Source: Planctomycetota bacterium | GTDB lineage: Bacteria; Planctomycetota; J058; JAJDCP01 | NCBI GenBank assembly: GCA_029260765.1 | Contig: JAJDCP010000182.1 | Span: forward strand, 1 to 64,000 | Length of the DNA stretch: 64,000 bases | Direction: 5' to 3' | Shown here: positions 51,401-59,420 of the stretch, in pieces | How the letters are laid out: each line of letters begins with the position of its first letter | Numbering within the stretch: position 1 is the stretch's first letter | The notes under the pieces: generated by a model | The model's input: the letters and a program-made list of their open reading frames with translations, nothing else | The model's database searches: none | Told to the model about the DNA's origin: nothing | Position numbers and translations under genes: made by a program

Positions 51401-52668
51401 TTCGCCAGCGCTTCGCCCTGCCGATCGAGCAGCACCAGGACGTGGCTACGCGCGCGCTGCTCGCCCGGGTGGTGCGGCCGTTCATCTTGCGGCGCCTGAA
51501 GTCCGAGGTGGCCCTCGAGCTGCCCGAACGCACCGATGTACGTGTCGACGTCGAGTTGAGCCGGACAGAACGCGAGCTGTATGAATCGTTTCGGAGCGCC
51601 GTTCTCACTGAGCTGGAGATGCCCGGAGAGGCGGACGCCCACAAGCAACGCTTCCGCATTCTGGCGGCCTTGACACGTTTGCGGCAGATTGCCTGCGATG
51701 CCCGTCTGGTACGGCCCGACGTCGAGCTGATGCCGAGCAAACTGCAGACTCTCCGCGAGCTGCTCGCCAGTTTGCGCGAAGAAGGCCACCGAGCCCTGGT
51801 TTTCAGCCAGTTCACGAGTTTTTTGAAGACGGTGCGCGCGACCCTCGAAGCGGATGGGTTCGCGTGCCGCTACCTCGACGGGTCGCTGCCGCAGAGCCGT
51901 CGACGCGCCGAGATCGACGCCTTCCAGGCCGGCGAGGGAGACGTCTTCCTGCTGTCGTTGCATGCGGGCGGACGGGGCTTGAACCTGACGGCTGCCGACT
52001 ACGTGGTGCACACCGACCCCTGGTGGAATCCGGCGGTGGAAGATCAGGCCACCGACCGCGCGCACAGACTGGGACAGACCCGGCCGGTGACCGTCTACCG
52101 GCTGGTGGCGCGCGACACGGTCGAAGAGAAGATCCTCGCGCTGCACGAGCAGAAGCGCGAGTTGATCTCTGCTCTGCTCGACGGGAGCGGCACGGCGGCC
52201 GCATTGAGCAGTGAACAATTGCTGGCGCTGATCCGGCAGAGTGGACAAGCCGCCGACGGAGACGGCTCCGATCCTGCTTTGTTGGCGACGGAGGCCCTGC
52301 GTGAGGAGCCGGCGGCGGCGGAACAACCACAACCCGTTGCGCGTCGGGTGGAGTGTGCGTTGGAAACCATCCAGGGCCGCCTGGAAGCTGTGCTCGCGCA
52401 GGCCGTCGAGCGCCGCGAAGTCGGTGCGGCTACCATGCGGAACTATCTGCGCATCGCAGAGCGCTTGATCGAATACTTCCGCACGCATGATTTCCGCTTC
52501 GATCCGCTGGGCATCGAGACAGGTACGGCAGCGTACCGCAGGGCCGTGAGGGTCGGAGACTGGCAGGCGCCGCGCAGCGATGCGCAACGCTCTGGGGCGC
52601 TGCGCGGATGGTTGCTCAAGGCCGCCGCGATGACCGGGGCCGAAAAAAAAGTCTTGCGCGTCCCCTGA
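48454..52668 (+). CDS. SWIM zinc finger-SNF2 family helicase
   Basis: The 1404-residue protein begins with a SWIM-type zinc motif (CTSPPCRKVCRHVVAALL, ~80-98, CxxxxC...CRH) and a second Cys cluster (~260-290, VCLECNCPTPRPEGC). A long insert precedes the SNF2 core: LADDMGLGKTVQAL (Walker A, ~830-843), VLDEAQAIKN (DEAQ box, ~924-933), LTGTPIENRTGELWSLF and, in the C-terminal RecA lobe, HTDPWWNPAVEDQATDRAHRLGQ-type residues. It should translocate on dsDNA or remodel nucleoprotein. A helical C-terminal tail (~1310-1404) is unassigned. Bacterial SWIM-SNF2 proteins (RapA-unlike) have few known roles. Confidence 0.88.
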   Translation: MKGTLDPGTSKALFDLEPTILSIASASVVRQARALLSSGKLLQLSGEGAVLRGLFKGRKRSRTRATLTCNLKEETFYVKCTSPPCRKVCRHVVAALLGFCEQRSSSTLRPGMPREKLVRWADEHETNDWLGLRYGEVLPIDYRAWELSYTSLLDVVCAPYQGGSELRHQKKAISFLEQRADDQRRAREEERTALEQRKKPSNPRLRKIFEELSTLRESMREEVVPVLRSQRGACRLELTEDPPGLRYEETRKAHCGGAFCTPKLQISFPEDGQTVCLECNCPTPRPEGCSFKLHAIDDSLDLLGLKKQAGQAKKLAAALAVPAWQRVLRALERSVGLADGSVEAPEGELAWQVDTALSRLDPAHARPKKNGKGSVTRRLRWSEARALCQHPADQRLFDLQRASRVGQRIEDLPGALVAQGLWELLGHPRVFVKQGKAVRLRVERVEPALGLREDVGGARAVFQLAEQTFDAEAAAALLEERVQHGMFAQLDLDARRVQLARIPDSLQQAVQLLARRGSRFPAEAIPELLRSLPQLSRHVPLAVGTGLRGREIEDESRPVLQLELDADSVLHVALRMRVLPEWAPQVPGAGPPQLYAQRDEGTVHAARDLAAECARTWALAQTLGLHAVDQSGDFCWELREREAALTLVAEAQRRSEATEEGEDLLVAWGKRRWQTSRAAQLGDISMSARARDHWFRLEGTLEVDGSHIPLSELLAAVRERRRFIEVDGERWVQLGETLRERLAATAQLAEGARGRVEVSRFAVPVVEELAEAGVRLSTPEAWTSLLTRLEAAHEFEPELPQGLQAELYPYQLQGYRWLARLAHWGAGACLADDMGLGKTVQALTLLLQRQQTGAALVVAPTSVLFNWEREAQRFTPTLRAMIFRGKRDLQMLQAVEPGQLLITSYDLVARYATELRALQFGTLVLDEAQAIKNAATRRARAVFQLQAEMRLALTGTPIENRTGELWSLFHAIAPGLLGSQERFRQRFALPIEQHQDVATRALLARVVRPFILRRLKSEVALELPERTDVRVDVELSRTERELYESFRSAVLTELEMPGEADAHKQRFRILAALTRLRQIACDARLVRPDVELMPSKLQTLRELLASLREEGHRALVFSQFTSFLKTVRATLEADGFACRYLDGSLPQSRRRAEIDAFQAGEGDVFLLSLHAGGRGLNLTAADYVVHTDPWWNPAVEDQATDRAHRLGQTRPVTVYRLVARDTVEEKILALHEQKRELISALLDGSGTAAALSSEQLLALIRQSGQAADGDGSDPALLATEALREEPAAAEQPQPVARRVECALETIQGRLEAVLAQAVERREVGAATMRNYLRIAERLIEYFRTHDFRFDPLGIETGTAAYRRAVRVGDWQAPRSDAQRSGALRGWLLKAAAMTGAEKKVLRVP

Positions 52669-52681
52669 GCGCTGCTAGCCT
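52654..52681 (+). promoter_or_regulatory. Tentative promoter of the methionine operon
   Basis: TTGCGC (52654-52659) and TAGCCT (52676-52681) are separated by 16 bases at the end of the helicase gene. Matches are only moderate. Transcription from here would include the leader peptide at 52710. Confidence 0.2.
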
Positions 52682-52709
52682 TCCTACAAGTCCTCAGCGA
52701 GAGCTGCTG

Positions 52710-52814
52710 ATGTTTTCCACTGTCTCCACTATGCGCGTCCTCACCCCGGCCATGGGCATGGCTATGCCCATCCCGGATGGGGTGAACCGCATGGACAGGA
52801 GTGTTCCCTTGTGA
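52710..52814 (+). CDS. Methionine-rich leader peptide
   Basis: A 34-codon frame with GAGAG about 6 bases upstream encodes MFSTVSTMRVLTPAMGMAMP and a short tail ending at TGA 52812-52814. Six of 34 residues are Met, three in alternating positions (15, 17, 19). The three alternating Met codons coincide with a perfect 8-base inverted repeat, ATGGGCAT (52752-52759) and ATGCCCAT (52764-52771). The frame lies immediately upstream of three genes for homoserine-to-methionine metabolism. I infer a leader that senses charged Met-tRNA. The annotation depends on context, since Met runs are rare in noncoding sequence. Confidence 0.6.
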   Translation: MFSTVSTMRVLTPAMGMAMPIPDGVNRMDRSVPL

Positions 52815-52820
52815 TCTGAA

Positions 52821-52885
52821 GCTCCTCCCTACCGCGGAACTCCGTCCGGGCACCGGACCGTGAGCCACCACCGCGAGCAGGGAGC
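52821..52885 (+). promoter_or_regulatory. Candidate translational attenuator with anti-Shine-Dalgarno
   Basis: CTCCCT at 52825-52830, seven codon-lengths after the leader's last Met and just past its stop, is the exact complement of AGGGAG at 52879-52884, the ribosome binding site of the PLP-enzyme gene (ATG 52891). Between them a perfect stem GTCCGG (52844-52849)/CCGGAC (52853-52858) brings the two together. I see no T-run, so the switch would act on translation rather than by termination. Stalling at Met codons would free the site by changing upstream folding; this is inference. Confidence 0.5.
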
Positions 52886-52890
52886 AAACC

Positions 52891-54069
52891 ATGCCTCTCG
52901 ATCTTCTGAGCCCGATCACCGATCAACAGTCTTTCGAAACACGCAGCATCCATGGCGGCGTGCAGCCCGATCCCACCACGGGTGCCATCCTCACCCCGAT
53001 CTATCAGTGCTCGACTTTTGTGCAGGAAGCCGTCGGTCGCGACAAGGGCTACACCTACTCGCGCACCGCCAATCCGACCGTGAGTGCACTCGAACGGCAG
53101 CTCGGCGCCATCGAGGGCTGCCTCCCGGCGGCCTGCTTCGCCACCGGCATGGCCGCGATCAGCAGCCTGTTCTTCGCCCTCTTGCAGGCGGGCGACCATG
53201 TCGTGGTCTCCGATGTGGTCTACGGCGGAACCGTCCGCCTGCTGCGGCAGATCTTGTCCCGGTTCGGCGTCAGCGCCAGTTTCGTCGATCCCAGCCAGCC
53301 CGGAGCCCTGGAAACTGCCCTGCAGCGTCCCACCCGTCTGGTCCTGATCGAGACACCGGGAAATCCCACCCTCAAGCTGGTCGATATCGCGAGTGTCTGC
53401 GAGACCGCTCACGCCCACGGAGTGCCGGTGGCCGTCGACAACACCTTCTTGACCGCCGCCCTGCAGGACTGTTTCGCGCTCGGGGCCGACCTGGTGGTCT
53501 ACTCGACCACCAAGTTCATCGAAGGCCACAACAGCACGGTCGGGGGCGCGGTCCTCACCCGCGATCCTGCGCTGCTCGAGAAGATCCGCTTTGTGCAAAA
53601 CTCGCTGGGCTGTGGTCAATCCCCCTTCCAGGCCTGGTTGACCCTGCGCGGGCTGAAAACTCTGCGGCTGCGCCTGCAGCAGCATTCGGCCAACGCGCTG
53701 CAGGTGGCGCGCTGGCTCGAAGCCCATCCGCAGGTGGCTCATGTTGCCCACCCCTTCCTGGAGTCCTTCCCGCAGTACGCTCTCGCCAAGCGCCAACAGA
53801 AGGACGGCGGAGGCCTGCTGGCGTTCGAGCTCCACGGCGGCGGCCACGCCGGAATCGCGCTGATGAACCGGGTGCAGTTGTGCTCGCTGGCTGAGAACCT
53901 CGGCGCGGTCGAGACCCTGATCACCCACCCTGCCTCGATGACCCACGCGGCTGTACCCGAAGAGGACAGAGCGGCTGCCGGCATCAGCGACGGTCTGGTG
54001 CGGCTCTCGGTAGGGCTCGAGAGCCCGCAAGACATCATCGACGATCTGGCACAAGCCCTGGCTGGCTGA
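52891..54069 (+). CDS. Cystathionine gamma-synthase-like PLP enzyme
   Basis: The 392-residue enzyme belongs to the Cys/Met-metabolism PLP family. It probably condenses an activated homoserine with Cys (or sulfide) to cystathionine. Features: a GGVQPDPTTGAILTPIYQCS start, YSRTANPT, SGMAA-like ATGMAAISS (phosphate loop), VDNTF, and the PLP Lys in VVYSTTKFIEGHN. The C-terminal GLESPQDIIDDLAQAL ends as in MetB. It could equally be MetY/MetZ (sulfhydrylase). ATG 52891 has AGGGAG 6 bases upstream. First structural gene of the methionine operon, under the leader at 52710. Confidence 0.85.
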   Translation: MPLDLLSPITDQQSFETRSIHGGVQPDPTTGAILTPIYQCSTFVQEAVGRDKGYTYSRTANPTVSALERQLGAIEGCLPAACFATGMAAISSLFFALLQAGDHVVVSDVVYGGTVRLLRQILSRFGVSASFVDPSQPGALETALQRPTRLVLIETPGNPTLKLVDIASVCETAHAHGVPVAVDNTFLTAALQDCFALGADLVVYSTTKFIEGHNSTVGGAVLTRDPALLEKIRFVQNSLGCGQSPFQAWLTLRGLKTLRLRLQQHSANALQVARWLEAHPQVAHVAHPFLESFPQYALAKRQQKDGGGLLAFELHGGGHAGIALMNRVQLCSLAENLGAVETLITHPASMTHAAVPEEDRAAAGISDGLVRLSVGLESPQDIIDDLAQALAG

Positions 54070-54102
54070 GCCCGGCGCAACTCGAACCACTAGGAGCTCA
54101 CC

Positions 54103-55827
54103 ATGGCCCAACGCCTTGTCATCCACAAATACGGCAGCTCTGTGCTGCGCAACGAAGACGACCTGCCCGCCGTGCTCGCGGAGATCTACGCAGCCGTCCG
54201 CGCGGGCGACCGCGTGGTCGCGGTCGTGTCGGCCTTCGGCGACACGACCGAGCGCCTCCTACGCAGCGCACGCCGCGTCGGTGTCGCCGACCACCCCCAA
54301 CCCGCCGCGTTGGCGCAGTTGTTGGCGACCGGCGAGCTGCGCGCCGCGGCGTTGCTCTGCCTGGCGGCCGAGCGCGCGGGCATCCCCAGCTGCTGTCTCG
54401 ACGCGACCCGCCTGGCGCTGAGAACCGAAGGACCGTGTCTGGACAGCCTGCCCGTCAGCCTGGACCACGCTGTCATCGAGAGGGCCCTGGAGCGGAACGC
54501 GCTGGTTGTGTTGCCCGGTTTCATCGGCCGCGGAGCAGACGGCCGCACAACCTTGCTCGGGCGTGGCGGTTCCGACCTGACGGCGCTCTTTCTCGCCCAC
54601 CAACTCCAGGCGCATCGCTGTCGGCTGTACAAAGACGTCGACGGCATCTACGAGGCAGACCCCGCCTTGAAGCGCCCGGGGCACCCCTCCCCGCGTCGTT
54701 TTTCCAGCCTGAGCTGGGCTGAGGCGCTGCGGGTATGCGGGAGCGTCGTGCAGAAGAAGGCCATCCGTTATGCCGAGTGCCACGACCAGGAATTCGAGGT
54801 CGCGTGTCTCGGACGCGCCGGCCAGACCCAGGTCGGCGACCGGGCGCTGCAGCTGGAGCCCGCACCTCCGGCCGCAACCCGCCTCAGAGTAGGGTTGTTG
54901 GGCCTGGGGACGGTCGGGTTGGGCGTGTACCGGCTGTTGCGCAGCTTTCCCGAGCGCTTCGAGCTTGTCGGGATCGCGGTCCGCCAGCCAGACAAGGCAC
55001 GACCTGACGACGTTCCTCGAGAGCTGCTGTGCGTCGATCCCTGGCAAGTTCTCTCGCGAGGCTGCGATGTTTTGGTAGAGCTGATCGGCGGAGAAGAGCC
55101 GGCCGCCCGCCTGATCCAGGCAGCCCTGGAACGTGGCGTGCATGTGGTCAGCGCCAACAAGGGCGTGCTGGCTCAGCGGCTCGAGGCGCTGCAGCGGCGT
55201 GCGCACGATCGTGGCGTCCGGCTGGCCTTTTCGGCCAGCGTGGGGGGCGCCCTGCCCGCCCTGGAAGCCGTGCAGAGGATCGCACGCGGCCCGGGCGTGC
55301 GGCAGATCTGTGGCGTGCTCAACGGCACCACCAACTTCATCCTCGGCCAACTGCAGCAAGGACTGCCCTTTGCGGCGGCTCTGGCGCTCGCCCAGGAGCG
55401 GGGTTTTGCCGAGGCCGACCCGAGCCTCGACCTCTCGGGAGAAGATGCAGCAGACAAACTGCGGCTGTTGTGCAACGCGGCCTTCGGTCAGGACGTCCCC
55501 GTCGCCTGTCAGGGCATCCGCGGCGTGCGACCCCGCGATGTGGAGGCAGCCCGCGGCGAGCAGCGCGTATGGAGGCTTGTGGCGCAGGCAGAGCTGGGAC
55601 CGGATGGAGTGCGTGCGCAGGTGCAACCTCTCCCGTTGCCTCGCGAGCACCCCCTGGCACGCGCCATCGACGAAGAGAACTGCCTGCTGATCGAGGACCG
55701 CGCTGGAGTCTGGACCCAGGTGCGCGGCAAGGGAGCCGGGCGCTGGCCGACTGCCCAGGCCGTGCTCGCAGACCTGCTCGACCTCGGACAGGCCACTTCC
55801 CCCACCCCCGCCCTGACGGCGGCCTGA
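54103..55827 (+). CDS. Bifunctional aspartokinase-homoserine dehydrogenase without ACT domains
   Basis: The 574-residue fusion joins an aspartate kinase (~1-245: HKYGSSVLR in place of KFGGTS, VVSAFGDTTERL, GRGGSDLTALFLAHQL and KDVDGIYEADP) to a homoserine dehydrogenase (~262-560: RVGLLGLGTVGLGVYRLL, VSANKGVLA, NGTTNFIL and GFAEADPSLDLSGEDAADKL). The two ACT domains that separate the parts in E. coli ThrA and MetL are missing, so allosteric feedback by threonine or lysine is not expected. It should make homoserine from aspartate with the unencoded semialdehyde dehydrogenase elsewhere. AGGAG lies 6 bases before the ATG. Middle gene of the operon. Confidence 0.92.
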   Translation: MAQRLVIHKYGSSVLRNEDDLPAVLAEIYAAVRAGDRVVAVVSAFGDTTERLLRSARRVGVADHPQPAALAQLLATGELRAAALLCLAAERAGIPSCCLDATRLALRTEGPCLDSLPVSLDHAVIERALERNALVVLPGFIGRGADGRTTLLGRGGSDLTALFLAHQLQAHRCRLYKDVDGIYEADPALKRPGHPSPRRFSSLSWAEALRVCGSVVQKKAIRYAECHDQEFEVACLGRAGQTQVGDRALQLEPAPPAATRLRVGLLGLGTVGLGVYRLLRSFPERFELVGIAVRQPDKARPDDVPRELLCVDPWQVLSRGCDVLVELIGGEEPAARLIQAALERGVHVVSANKGVLAQRLEALQRRAHDRGVRLAFSASVGGALPALEAVQRIARGPGVRQICGVLNGTTNFILGQLQQGLPFAAALALAQERGFAEADPSLDLSGEDAADKLRLLCNAAFGQDVPVACQGIRGVRPRDVEAARGEQRVWRLVAQAELGPDGVRAQVQPLPLPREHPLARAIDEENCLLIEDRAGVWTQVRGKGAGRWPTAQAVLADLLDLGQATSPTPALTAA

Positions 55828-55842
55828 TCAGGAGAGTTCACG

Positions 55843-57036
55843 ATGCATCCTTCCACTGAGCTTGTGCATTTCGATCCGGCTCCTGGCGATCCGCTGCGGC
55901 CGACCGCCACGCCGATCTACCAGACGGCCACCTTCAGCCAGGTCGACGCCGACGGCCAGGGCCTCTACGACTATTCGCGCAGCGGCAACCCCACCCGCAG
56001 TGTGCTGCAGCAGCAGCTGGCCCGGCTCGAGGGTGGCTGCGCGGCTTTTGTGTTTTCCAGTGGCATGACCGCCCTGAGCACGCTGACCGGGCTGCTTGAG
56101 GCCGGGGACCACATCGTAACCGGCGACGATCTGTACGGCGGCACCTACCGCTTGCTCGATCGTGTCAGCCGGCGCCACGGCCTGACCAGCACGGCGGTGG
56201 ATCTTACGGATCTGGACGCGGTGCGCGCGGCGCTCCGCTCACGCACCCGGCTGCTGCTCGTCGAGACACCGACCAATCCCCTGCAACGCATCTCTGATCT
56301 GCGGGGACTGGCGGCGATCTGCCAAGCGCATGGATGTCTCCTTGCCGTCGACAACTCCCTGCTGAGTCCCTTGCTCCAGAAGCCTCTCGAGCTGGGCGCC
56401 GACCTGGTGGTGCACTCGGCGACCAAACACTTGGCAGGGCACAGCGATGTGACCGCCGGCGTGCTGGCGGTCAAAGACCCCGAGCTGGCCACCCGGTTGG
56501 CGTTTCTGCAGAATGCCGAAGGCACAGCCCTGGGCCCCTTCGACAGCTGGTTGCTGCTGCGCGGCCTGAAGACTCTCTCTGTGCGGCTCGAGCGGCAGCA
56601 GGCGAACGCGCGCCGCGTGGCTGCGTTCCTGGCGGCCCATCAAGCCATCAAACGGGTCCACTATCCGGGCCTGCCGGGGCATCCGGGCGCAGCGTTGCAC
56701 CGTTCGCAGGCCCAGGGGCCGGGGGCGGTGATCAGCTTCGAGACGGGCCATCTCGCCCTCTCCCGCCAGGTCGTCGAGGCGACCAGGCTGTTCAGCATCT
56801 CGGTGTCTTTCGGCAACGTCTGCTCCTTCATAAGCCTGCCCTGCCGCATGTCCCATGCCAGCATTCCGGCCACCGTCAGGGCCGAGCGCGCCTTGCCTGA
56901 GGATCTGGTGCGGCTTTCCATCGGCATCGAGGCGGCCGAGGACCTGCTGGCAGACCTCGCTCAGGCCCTGCGACCGCGCAGCCAGCTGCAACCGGACCAG
57001 CCCAGAGCCCGGCAGGTAGCGAACAATTATTTGTAG
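55843..57036 (+). CDS. Second Cys/Met-metabolism PLP enzyme (cystathionine beta-lyase or CGS-like)
   Basis: The 397-residue enzyme has ATPIYQTATF, YDYSRSGNPT, SSGMTALST, VDNSLLSP and the PLP Lys in VVHSATKHLAGHSDV, the CGS/CBL/CGL signature, and RMSHASIPA near the C-terminus. As the second such enzyme in one operon it is probably the beta-lyase releasing homocysteine from cystathionine. The sequence alone does not separate beta-lyase, gamma-synthase and gamma-lyase. It starts 15 bases after the fusion gene, with AGGAGA 6-9 bases upstream. Homoserine acyltransferase and methionine synthase are not in the window. Confidence 0.85.
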   Translation: MHPSTELVHFDPAPGDPLRPTATPIYQTATFSQVDADGQGLYDYSRSGNPTRSVLQQQLARLEGGCAAFVFSSGMTALSTLTGLLEAGDHIVTGDDLYGGTYRLLDRVSRRHGLTSTAVDLTDLDAVRAALRSRTRLLLVETPTNPLQRISDLRGLAAICQAHGCLLAVDNSLLSPLLQKPLELGADLVVHSATKHLAGHSDVTAGVLAVKDPELATRLAFLQNAEGTALGPFDSWLLLRGLKTLSVRLERQQANARRVAAFLAAHQAIKRVHYPGLPGHPGAALHRSQAQGPGAVISFETGHLALSRQVVEATRLFSISVSFGNVCSFISLPCRMSHASIPATVRAERALPEDLVRLSIGIEAAEDLLADLAQALRPRSQLQPDQPRARQVANNYL

Positions 57037-57049
57037 TGGTACCTCCTGA

Positions 57050-57337
57050 ACTTTTTTTCGCGCCAGCCAGGAGCGGCCCTCGGTAGCTGCGGCGTTTCCC
57101 AGCGGCGTGGACGCGGCATTCGACGACGGCAATGGAGGGGCTTGGTTCTTCCGGGCAGACCAGGTGTTGCGCGTCAACCTCAGCACCCGCCTGGCCTATG
57201 GCGGCTACCCGCAAACGATCGATCCCGCCATCTGGGGCGGACTGGGCCCCGACCTCGCGGCCGCCTCCCGTGGACCCCAGGGCAGACCTTCCTGTTCCGC
57301 TGAGCTGTCTTCCCTCAGATTGCGCCGGCTGCCCTAG
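57050..57337 (+). pseudogene. Hemopexin-repeat fragment
   Basis: The frame between an in-frame stop (57047-57049) and TAG 57335-57337 gives AFPSGVDAAFDDGNGGAWFF then RADQVLRVNLSTRLAYGG and YPQTIDPAIWGGL. This is one hemopexin-type propeller blade ('.DAAF....G..Y.F.G.....Y......YP..I...W.GL'). No start with a ribosome binding site exists (GTG 57107 is possible). It is probably a leftover of a larger hemopexin-domain gene. The last ~25 residues are out-of-family. The rest of the 342-base gap shows nothing more. Confidence 0.45.
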
Positions 57338-57378
57338 GCTGCCAGAATGATGGCACCCGTGGAACCCTGAGGCTGGGC

Positions 57379-59412
57379 GTGGCACGAGCTCCATCCAAGC
57401 TATTTCTGGTGGTGGGTTTCTTCCTGCTGCTCAACGCGCTGGTCTTTCTCGCAGCCTACACTGTAGATCGCCAGGAACAACGTATCGCCCGCCAGCAGGT
57501 GGAGATCACCGCAGGCCAGGTCAGCCTGCGGCTGCGCGACTATGTACGTGCCCGGCTGATGGGTCTTGAGCTGCTGGGGAGAGAGCTCCAGGAGGGCCTG
57601 ATTCCAGACGGCAAGGTGTTCACCGCCCAGGCGGGCATCTTCCAGCAGAAGTTCGGGGGCTTCCAAGCCATCAACTGGATCGACGCCGGGGGCACCATCC
57701 GTTGGGTCTGCCCGCGTAAGGGCAATGAGGCGGCCGAGGGGCGGAATGTCTTCGAGCACCCGACGGCGGGGAAGGTAGCACGCCTGGCGGTCGAGACTGG
57801 AACGCCCATCATGACGGGTCCCATCACGCTATTCCAGGGAGGGCGAGGCTTTGCGACCTATTTCCCCCTGCTGGAAGGAACAACCGCGATGGGCATGCTG
57901 AACGGCGTGTTCAGGATCGACGTCCTGGTCGAGCAATGTCTGGACGTCGCACTCTTGGAGAGCTATGAGCTCTGCATTTATGACGGCGCCCTGCAGGCCT
58001 ACGGTGACCATCAGCATCCGCACGAAGCACCGATTTCGGCCACCGCGCTCTGCCACCTCATCGACCGGGACTGGGAAGTCTGCCTGACGCCACAGGGCAG
58101 ATTCTGGGCAGAGCTCAAACCGCGCAACCACCTGTTGATTCTGGCCGTCGGCGTCCCGTTCAGCATTGTGTTGACTGGCTTGCTGTTTCTCCTCTTGCGT
58201 TGGCAGGGTCAACGGCATCTTGCCAGGGAGGAACGCCGCCAGCTCGAAGAACGTCTGGTCCAGGCGCAGAAGATGGAAGCGATGGGGCGGCTGGCCGGCG
58301 GGGTTGCACATGACTTCAACAACCTGCTGACAGCCGTGCTGGGCCATGCAGAGATCGCTGGGTCTTCGACGGGCAAGGCGCAGCGCCACAGCCTCGAGTC
58401 GATCGTCAAGGTGGCCCGGCGGGCAGGCGAGCTGACACGGCAGCTGTTGGCCTTCTCGCGCCAACAGCCCAGGGTCCCTCAGATCATCGACCTCAGCGAC
58501 ACGGTCGAAGATTTCGGGCGCATGCTGCAGCGTCTGGTCAGTGCAACCATCGAGCTGGACATCCGCCCCTGTGCACAACCTTGCCGCATCGTCGCGGACG
58601 CAACACAGATGTGCCAGGTGGTGATGAATCTGACCCTGAATGCCGTCGATGCGCTCCCCCAGGGCGGGCGTATCGAGATCTCTGTCGACCGCCGCTCGCA
58701 GGAGGCGGACGATCGGGATCAGGTCGTTCTCAGCGTCAAGGACAACGGTCACGGCATGTCGCCCGAGGTGCAGCGGCGCATTCTCGAACCGTTTTTCACC
58801 ACCAAAGCGCTCGGCAAAGGCACGGGGCTGGGGCTGTCGGTCCTCTATGGCATCGTCAGCCAGAGTGGAGGCCAGCTCAAGATCGACAGCAGCCCTGGGG
58901 TCGGTAGCACCTTCGAAGTCTGGCTGTCGGCCAGTGATGAGCCCCTCTCCGGAGAGCTCGACGTGGTCGTACCGAGCGCGACGCCAGGCAGCCACGGCGA
59001 GACCATCCTGTTGGTTGAAGATGAGCCCGTGGTGCGCCGCCTGGTCGAGACGGCGTTGCAGCGTGCGCACTACCGGGTGTTGGCCGCAGCCGACGGCGAA
59101 GAGGCTCTCGAGTTGTTCGGCGAGCACGAAGAGTCGATCGTCGTGTTGTTGACCGATGTGGTCATGCCGGGGATGGGTGGGGTCGAGCTTGCCCGCAAGC
59201 TCAGTCGCGCGTGTCCCTCGTTGGGCGTGATCTTCTGTTCGGGGTATGCGGCGGTCGACATCTCCGACATCCCCGGCGAGGCGACCTTCATCCACAAGCC
59301 CTACAGCCTCCCGAGGTTGCTGAAGGCTGTGCAGGAGAAGGTCGAGCTTGTGCGCGCCGCCCGCATTGCTGCGGCGGGTCCGGCGCCGGTCGGGCCGGCG
59401 GAGGCCGTCTGA
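57379..59412 (+). CDS. Hybrid sensor histidine kinase with CHASE-like sensor
   Basis: The 677-residue protein has TM1 (~9-27), a periplasmic CHASE-like sensor (~30-245, WIDAGGTIRWVCPRKGNEAAEG is the central part), TM2 (~254-273), HisKA with GGVAHDFNNLLTAVLGHAEI (His ~311), HATPase (NLTLNAVDAL, DNGHGMSPEV and GKGTGLGLS) and a C-terminal receiver (~535-655, Asp in LLTDVVMPGMGG). The receiver may sink or pass the phosphate. No separate response regulator is adjacent, so its output is unknown. It starts at GTG 57379 and ends 8 bases from a convergent gene. Confidence 0.88.
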   Translation: MARAPSKLFLVVGFFLLLNALVFLAAYTVDRQEQRIARQQVEITAGQVSLRLRDYVRARLMGLELLGRELQEGLIPDGKVFTAQAGIFQQKFGGFQAINWIDAGGTIRWVCPRKGNEAAEGRNVFEHPTAGKVARLAVETGTPIMTGPITLFQGGRGFATYFPLLEGTTAMGMLNGVFRIDVLVEQCLDVALLESYELCIYDGALQAYGDHQHPHEAPISATALCHLIDRDWEVCLTPQGRFWAELKPRNHLLILAVGVPFSIVLTGLLFLLLRWQGQRHLAREERRQLEERLVQAQKMEAMGRLAGGVAHDFNNLLTAVLGHAEIAGSSTGKAQRHSLESIVKVARRAGELTRQLLAFSRQQPRVPQIIDLSDTVEDFGRMLQRLVSATIELDIRPCAQPCRIVADATQMCQVVMNLTLNAVDALPQGGRIEISVDRRSQEADDRDQVVLSVKDNGHGMSPEVQRRILEPFFTTKALGKGTGLGLSVLYGIVSQSGGQLKIDSSPGVGSTFEVWLSASDEPLSGELDVVVPSATPGSHGETILLVEDEPVVRRLVETALQRAHYRVLAAADGEEALELFGEHEESIVVLLTDVVMPGMGGVELARKLSRACPSLGVIFCSGYAAVDISDIPGEATFIHKPYSLPRLLKAVQEKVELVRAARIAAAGPAPVGPAEAV

Positions 59413-59420
59413 GCGGCCCC

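Noticed and set aside
50479..52587. A 702-codon minus-strand frame
   Set aside because: It is antisense to the SNF2 helicase core with all its motifs.
52669..52890. A SAM, SAH or cobalamin riboswitch in front of the methionine operon
   Set aside because: No conserved core of these classes was found. The coding leader and the anti-Shine-Dalgarno explain the structure better. An Infernal search would settle it.
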